Shown here: in pieces, positions 60,319-64,000 of the stretch
Layout of the letters: each line of letters opens with the position of its first letter
How positions within the stretch are numbered: position 1 is the first letter of the stretch
From: CAMCHP01 sp036835325
GTDB taxonomy: Bacteria > Bacteroidota > Bacteroidia > Flavobacteriales_D > Sanyastnellaceae
Assembly (NCBI GenBank): GCA_036835325.1
Contig: DAITMF010000001.1
Location: forward strand, 1 to 64,000
Reading direction: 5' to 3'
Length of the DNA stretch: 64,000 nt
Notes under the pieces: generated by a model
Told to the model about the DNA's origin: nothing
Seen by the model: only the letters and a program-made list of their open reading frames with translations
Databases searched by the model: none
Translations under genes and position numbers: made by a program

Positions 60319-60336
60319 CTCATCCGCGCAGCGAAA
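60319..60336 (+). repeat. CTCATCCGCGCAGCG motif between lepA and rsmI
   Basis: CTCATCCGCGCAGCGAAA in the 27-base gap between convergent lepA and rsmI. It is identical over 15 bases to the copy at 1055-1071 (opposite strand). Confidence 0.65.
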
Positions 60337-61011
60337 TCACTCCTCCAACCCGGCCAACACAACCACGAATTCGCCTTTCGGCGGGTGCTCGGTAAAATGC
60401 GCCTTGACCTCGGCCAAGCTGCCGCGCACCGTTTCTTCAAAGCGCTTGCTGATTTCGCGGCTCACCGACACGCGACGGTCTTCACCGCAATGTTCAATCA
60501 ACTCGCCCAATAGCCGCACGACGCGGTGCGGTGACTCAAGCATCACCACCGTGCGCGGCTCGGTAGACAGCAGCTTTAATCGGGTTTGCCGCCCTTTCTT
60601 GTGGGGTAAAAAGCCCTCGTAAGCGAAGCGGTCGCAAGGCATGCCCGACACCACCACCGCCGGAATAATGGAGCTTGCGCCCGGCAAACATTCTACCGCA
60701 ATGCCCCGCTCAATGCAGGCCCTGACCAGCAGAAAACCCGGGTCGGAGATACCCGGCGTGCCGGCATCGCTGACCAAAGCCATTTCAATGCCTGAAGCCA
60801 ACTCATCAAGCACGCGCTCAAGCACTTTGTGCTCATTGTGCGCGTGGAAGGGCCTCAATGTTGTTGCTATTTCGAAGTGACGGAGGAGGTTGCCACTGGT
60901 GCGGGTGTCTTCAGCGAGCACCACCGAGACCTGTTTCAGCACCTCAACGGCTCGGTAGGTCATGTCTCCAAGGTTGCCGATGGGCGTAGGGACAAGCGTC
61001 AATTTGCTCAT
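60337..61011 (-). CDS. rsmI: 16S rRNA 2'-O-methyltransferase RsmI
   Basis: Methylates C1402 of 16S rRNA. The protein has 224 residues, shorter than the E. coli form (286), as usual in Bacteroidota. Motifs: LVPTPIGNLGDMTYRAVEVL at the start, LAEDTRTSGNLLRHF, SDAGTPGISDPG, and LPGASSIIPAVVVSG. It is coupled to the upstream gene through an ATGA overlap. Confidence 0.94.
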   Translation of the reverse strand: MSKLTLVPTPIGNLGDMTYRAVEVLKQVSVVLAEDTRTSGNLLRHFEIATTLRPFHAHNEHKVLERVLDELASGIEMALVSDAGTPGISDPGFLLVRACIERGIAVECLPGASSIIPAVVVSGMPCDRFAYEGFLPHKKGRQTRLKLLSTEPRTVVMLESPHRVVRLLGELIEHCGEDRRVSVSREISKRFEETVRGSLAEVKAHFTEHPPKGEFVVVLAGLEE

Positions 61012-61799
61012 AAAAACCGGCGTTCAACAAGTTGCAAAAGGGCGTGCGCCACTGCATCGTCGTCATCAGGTTGTGCCAGGCGCTCATTCACCGCCGCCAA
61101 AATGGTAAGTGCCGCGGCCAGTGAATTGGCGCTGTTGACCTCGTCAACTGTACGAACGTAGCGTTCATTGTCGCCCGAAAACAGGTCGTTCAAGAACTGA
61201 AAGCGCTGGTTGATGCCAATGGCCTTTCGGAGGTCTTGAATGGGGGTGCGGCGCAAGCGGTCGGCAATGGTTTTGTCGCCCTGTTGCTGGTTTTTTTGGG
61301 GGGATGGATGTGCACTTTCGGTTGCCGTTGGCGCCTGAGTCGCGGGCACAACGGGCTCTTCCTTTGCGGGTTTCGCTTCGTTTTGGGGGATGACGGGTGG
61401 CTGCGAAACAGGCTCGGGAGCAATCACAGCCACTGCGGTTTCTGCGATTTCTTCTTCGGTTACAGCGTCGTCAACCTCTTCGTCAGACGGATGTGCGTGT
61501 CCGTTTTCACGTTGGATTTCTTCGATGGCATCGATGAGCGAGGTTTGACCGGGCAGTACATCGCCTATGCGGAATGCCACGCGGTCATCGTCGGCACCGT
61601 CGGTATGGTCGATTTCATCTGCCTGGTCACCTTTCACCGCGCGTTCAATGGCCGCATAGCGCAGGGCGATGAGCCGCTCATAGACTTCGCGGGCATCGTC
61701 AACCAGGGGCGCAACATCATCCATGCTGAGCATTCCTTCCTCGAGTGCTTCGAGTTTCAGGCTCAAATCTTTGGCAATCTGCTGAATCGACTGTTCCAT
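61008..61799 (-). CDS. conserved Bacteroidota protein upstream of rsmI, two helical domains with disordered linker
   Basis: A 263-residue cytoplasmic protein. An N-terminal helical region (about 1-60) and a C-terminal conserved region (about 175-263: DRLRRTPIQDLRKAIGINQR, FLNDLFSGDNERYVRTVDEV) flank an acidic, Pro-rich linker. I recognise it as a family that often accompanies rsmI in Bacteroidota, but with no known function. A CATCCATCC copy with an A-tract (61302) lies in the linker. A TACTTTTG box is 17 bases upstream. Confidence 0.75.
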   Translation of the reverse strand: MEQSIQQIAKDLSLKLEALEEGMLSMDDVAPLVDDAREVYERLIALRYAAIERAVKGDQADEIDHTDGADDDRVAFRIGDVLPGQTSLIDAIEEIQRENGHAHPSDEEVDDAVTEEEIAETAVAVIAPEPVSQPPVIPQNEAKPAKEEPVVPATQAPTATESAHPSPQKNQQQGDKTIADRLRRTPIQDLRKAIGINQRFQFLNDLFSGDNERYVRTVDEVNSANSLAAALTILAAVNERLAQPDDDDAVAHALLQLVERRFL

Positions 61800-61816
61800 C
61801 GGTCAGTGTTAGGGTG

Positions 61817-61824
61817 CAAAAGTA
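61817..61824 (-). promoter_or_regulatory. -7 box TACTTTTG for the rsmI unit
   Basis: On the minus strand a full TAnnTTTG match ending 17 bases before the ATG at 61799. The -33 region is TTCTG. Confidence 0.5.
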
Positions 61825-61876
61825 AGATACTTTTACTAGGTCAGTGCAGAACACGTTTGGCGATTGGCTTGGGTGG

Positions 61877-62227
61877 TTAGAGTCCGTTCGCTTCGCGGTG
61901 TTTGCGGGTCATGGAAGCAACCACGAGATCGTAGCTGTTCTTGATCCATTCTTTGAGCAGAGCGTCGGGTATGCTGCCGTCCATATCCACCGTGTTCCAA
62001 TGCACCTTGCTCATGTGGTAGCCGGGCTGCACGGCCGGGTAGCGTTCACGCAGCTCCACCGCCAGTTCAGGGTCGCACTTGAGGTTGATGCTCGTAAAGA
62101 GATCAACGTCGGCAAGGGCAAACATCTTGCCCGCGACCTTAAAAACCAAGGTCACTTCGTCAAACGGGAAGGTTTCTTCGGTGGCGGGCAGCGAGAGGCA
62201 GAAGTTGCGGAAGTGTTCGGTATTCAT
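61877..62227 (-). CDS. MmcQ/YjbR-family protein
   Basis: A 116-residue protein of the YjbR fold (a CyaY-like or double-wing DNA-binding-like fold). The patterns FCLSLPATEETFPFD and LKCDPELAVELRERYPAVQPGYHMSKVHWNTV are family signatures. The function is unknown; DNA binding has been suggested. It is a single gene. Confidence 0.92.
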   Translation of the reverse strand: MNTEHFRNFCLSLPATEETFPFDEVTLVFKVAGKMFALADVDLFTSINLKCDPELAVELRERYPAVQPGYHMSKVHWNTVDMDGSIPDALLKEWIKNSYDLVVASMTRKHREANGL

Positions 62228-62286
62228 GAATAGGTAGCCTTATGTTCGACGGGTGTTGAAGATTCCGGAGTGTTATCGAAGCACAA

Positions 62287-62326
62287 GGCCCATGTTCTTC
62301 ACAGCAAGCTGCGCCGAACATGGGCC
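62287..62326. repeat. 11-base inverted repeat, loop of 18 bases
   Basis: GGCCCATGTTC at 62287-62297 and its exact complement at 62316-62326. No T run follows on either strand, so it is not a classic terminator. It lies between the YjbR gene and the small lipoprotein gene, downstream of the latter. Confidence 0.6.
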
Positions 62327-62346
62327 ATTGGATGCAAATCAGAAGA

Positions 62347-62568
62347 TTAGTTCGGCTGCTCTGCTGTTGGTTCGATCACCTCTGTAGCAGTGCTGTCGGC
62401 AACAACTGGCTCTTCGGCGATTGGCTCTGCTGCAGGCTGTTCAGCCGGTTGTGCAGTTTCGGTTTCGGTAGCGGCCTCTTCAGTGGCTGCTCCGCCTCCA
62501 CATGCAACTGCGAAGAAACTTAGGGTCAAACCTGCGATAAACAGGCGCGTGGCTTTGGTTGAAAACAT
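62347..62568 (-). CDS. small low-complexity lipoprotein
   Basis: A 73-residue lipoprotein with lipobox Ala-Val-Ala-Cys at residue 23, then GGG and a Glu/Ala/Thr/Pro-rich tail with no fold expected. It resembles small abundant lipoproteins in other Bacteroidota. Function is unknown. A TACCTTTG box lies 22 bases upstream of the ATG. Confidence 0.8.
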   Translation of the reverse strand: MFSTKATRLFIAGLTLSFFAVACGGGAATEEAATETETAQPAEQPAAEPIAEEPVVADSTATEVIEPTAEQPN

Positions 62569-62590
62569 AACTTAACTGTGTTTTATACAC

Positions 62591-62598
62591 CAAAGGTA
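62591..62598 (-). promoter_or_regulatory. -7 box TACCTTTG for the small lipoprotein
   Basis: A full consensus match on the minus strand 22 bases before the ATG. A TTG at proper distance was not found. Confidence 0.5.
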
Positions 62599-62677
62599 GA
62601 AGGAATCCAATTCCATTGAGCGCCTGTGTTAAATATTGTCAAATCGCCCGCTGCAATCTTCAGCCGAAGATTTGTGC

Positions 62678-62685
62678 TATTTTCG
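62678..62685 (+). promoter_or_regulatory. -7 box TATTTTCG for the M1 lipoprotein gene
   Basis: It ends six bases before the ATG at 62692, again close enough for a leaderless transcript. Confidence 0.45.
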
Positions 62686-62691
62686 GCCCAC

Positions 62692-64000
62692 ATGAAATTT
62701 CGCATTCTCCTAGTGATCGCTACAGGTGCGCTCCTGGCAGCATCCTGCGGTAGCCTCCGCCAAAATCAACCATCGAAAAGCGATGGCGTTGTTTGGGAGG
62801 TGCTTGATGCCGTTGAAGTCACCCCCGAACCGACCATCCGGCGGCAGCCGAAACCCAAAGTCAACGACCTCATTCACACCCGGCTCGATCTTCGCTTTGA
62901 CTGGAAAAACCGGCACCTGCTCGGAACAGCCACCCTCACCCTCAAACCGTGGCTCTACCCCTCTGACCGCGTGCAGCTTGATGCGCAGGGCATGGCGATT
63001 CACAGCATCACGATCGAGGGCGACACCACACGGTTGACCTATGATTACAACGGCAAAATCATTGACATTCGTCTGCCCAAAACCTATTCACGCATTGAGC
63101 AATACACCCTCGTGATCGACTACACCGCGCGGCCCGATGAACTCGAAGTCGAAGGCGGCCAAGCCATCACCGACGCGAAAGGGCTCTACTTCATTAACCC
63201 TGACAGCATCGAAGTGGGCAAACCCACGCAGGTGTGGACGCAAGGCCAGCCCGAGTCGAACTCGGTGTGGTTCCCGACCATCGACTCGCCCAACGAACGC
63301 ATGACTCAGGAGGTCTTCATTCGCGTGAGGAAGGATTTCCAAACCCTCTCCAACGGCACCCTCGTGTATTCGAATTACCACGACGACGGCACACGCACCG
63401 ATTACTGGAAGCAAGACCTCTCGCACCCACCCTACCTCGCCATGCTCGCCGCCGGCGATTTCCTTGTTGCGCAAGATAAGTTCACCCGAAGCGACGGCAG
63501 CACCATCCCGGTGACCTACTACCTCGAACGCGAATATGCCCCTTACGCCTGGAAAATCTTCGGCAACACACCCGAAATGATGCGCTTTTACAGCGATTTG
63601 CTCGGCGTTGAGTACCCGTGGGAGAAGTACGCGCAAATCGTGGTGCGCGACTACGTTTCAGGCGCCATGGAGAACACCACCGCAGTGATTCACGGTGAAT
63701 TCCTTAACCGCACCGACCGCGAATTGCTCGACGACAACGACGAAGACATCATCGCCCACGAACTGTTTCACCACTGGTTCGGCGATTTTGTCACCTGTGA
63801 AGACTGGTCAAACCTGCCCCTCAACGAGTCGTTTGCCACCTACGGTGAGTACCTCTGGGAAGAATACAAGTACGGCCGCGACGCCGCCGATTACCAAGGC
63901 TGGCAATCGGAACTCGGCTACTTGAACGAGGCCCGCATTGTGAAGTACCCGCTCATTCGCTACGACTGGGAAACGCCCGACGACATGTTCAACGCGCACT
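62692..64000 (+). CDS. M1-family aminopeptidase lipoprotein, cut by window end
   Basis: The first 436 residues of a second M1 peptidase. The lipobox is Ala-Ala-Ser-Cys near residue 19. The exopeptidase motif GAMEN is intact at 324-328, and the zinc site is HELFH at 356-360 with E379 (NESFATYGEYLWEEYK). It differs from the secreted M1 enzyme at 24891-27335 in having a lipid anchor and the canonical GAMEN. A divergent small lipoprotein gene lies upstream. The C-terminal part is outside the window. Confidence 0.93.
   Translation, partial: MKFRILLVIATGALLAASCGSLRQNQPSKSDGVVWEVLDAVEVTPEPTIRRQPKPKVNDLIHTRLDLRFDWKNRHLLGTATLTLKPWLYPSDRVQLDAQGMAIHSITIEGDTTRLTYDYNGKIIDIRLPKTYSRIEQYTLVIDYTARPDELEVEGGQAITDAKGLYFINPDSIEVGKPTQVWTQGQPESNSVWFPTIDSPNERMTQEVFIRVRKDFQTLSNGTLVYSNYHDDGTRTDYWKQDLSHPPYLAMLAAGDFLVAQDKFTRSDGSTIPVTYYLEREYAPYAWKIFGNTPEMMRFYSDLLGVEYPWEKYAQIVVRDYVSGAMENTTAVIHGEFLNRTDRELLDDNDEDIIAHELFHHWFGDFVTCEDWSNLPLNESFATYGEYLWEEYKYGRDAADYQGWQSELGYLNEARIVKYPLIRYDWETPDDMFNAH

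Overview
The window looks like a chromosomal segment of a Bacteroidota bacterium, probably Flavobacteriales or a close relative. The pointers are: several secreted proteins with C-terminal type IX secretion (T9SS) sorting domains; a probable porG gene inside the nadK-uppS-bamA-ompH cluster; DUF3098, DUF4292 and DUF6089 family proteins; start regions with few Shine-Dalgarno-like sites; and promoter boxes of the Bacteroidota type (TTG, about 18-21 bases, TAnnTTTG). Base composition looks even and fairly GC-rich for the group. I saw no prophage, insertion sequence, CRISPR array or rRNA. This is mostly core chromosome with a scatter of secreted accessory genes.

Layout. 1-2.2 kb: end of a tRNA-Arg gene and two secreted proteins. 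2.3-3.7 kb: MlaE/MlaF lipid transporter. 3.7-16.2 kb, minus strand: lspA, a DksA-like gene and ileS; murI; then CBS-nadK-porG-uppS-bamA-ompH-ompH, the envelope biogenesis block. 16.3-19.3 kb: pdxJ, a hydrolase and a MauG-like peroxidase lipoprotein. 19.4-21.7 kb: hmgA-hppD, two consecutive steps of tyrosine breakdown. 22-27.3 kb: a Kelch T9SS protein, an orphan LytTR regulator, a possible small gene and a T9SS M1 peptidase. 27.5-32.6 kb: an RRM protein, a SpoIIE-type phosphatase, a SET protein, a PadR regulator with a membrane partner, and an outer membrane barrel. 32.7-35.2 kb: FKBP, ftsX, DUF3098, uppP. 35.2-41.5 kb, minus: a CXXCH-containing T9SS protein, then dut-nucleotidyltransferase-TPR-DUF4292-EnvC. 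41.5-46.3 kb: enoyl-CoA hydratase, RidA, T9SS esterase, aminopeptidase P and a lipoprotein. 46.4-53 kb: a Cys-repeat T9SS protein, a serpin, a two-gene unit and radA. 53.1-58.4 kb, minus: ECF sigma factor, membrane partner with a T9SS-type C-terminus, and a 1,189-residue T9SS type B protein. 58.5-64 kb: lepA, rsmI and partner, YjbR, a small lipoprotein, and a second M1 peptidase cut by the window end.

Three signals go beyond ordinary annotation. First, the 9-mer CATCCATCC occurs at 15 loci by hand count (about 0.5 expected), usually followed by an A-rich tract; a sister form, CATCCGCGmAGCG, occurs six more times. Intergenic copies often begin CTCATCC. The layout resembles DNA-uptake sequences, although three copies also sit just before start codons. 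Second, about ten genes have the -7 box only 4-9 bases before ATG, which predicts leaderless mRNAs. Third, the membrane partner of the ECF sigma factor carries a T9SS type B C-terminal domain and lies just upstream of a T9SS type B substrate, which suggests a regulatory loop that senses secretion.
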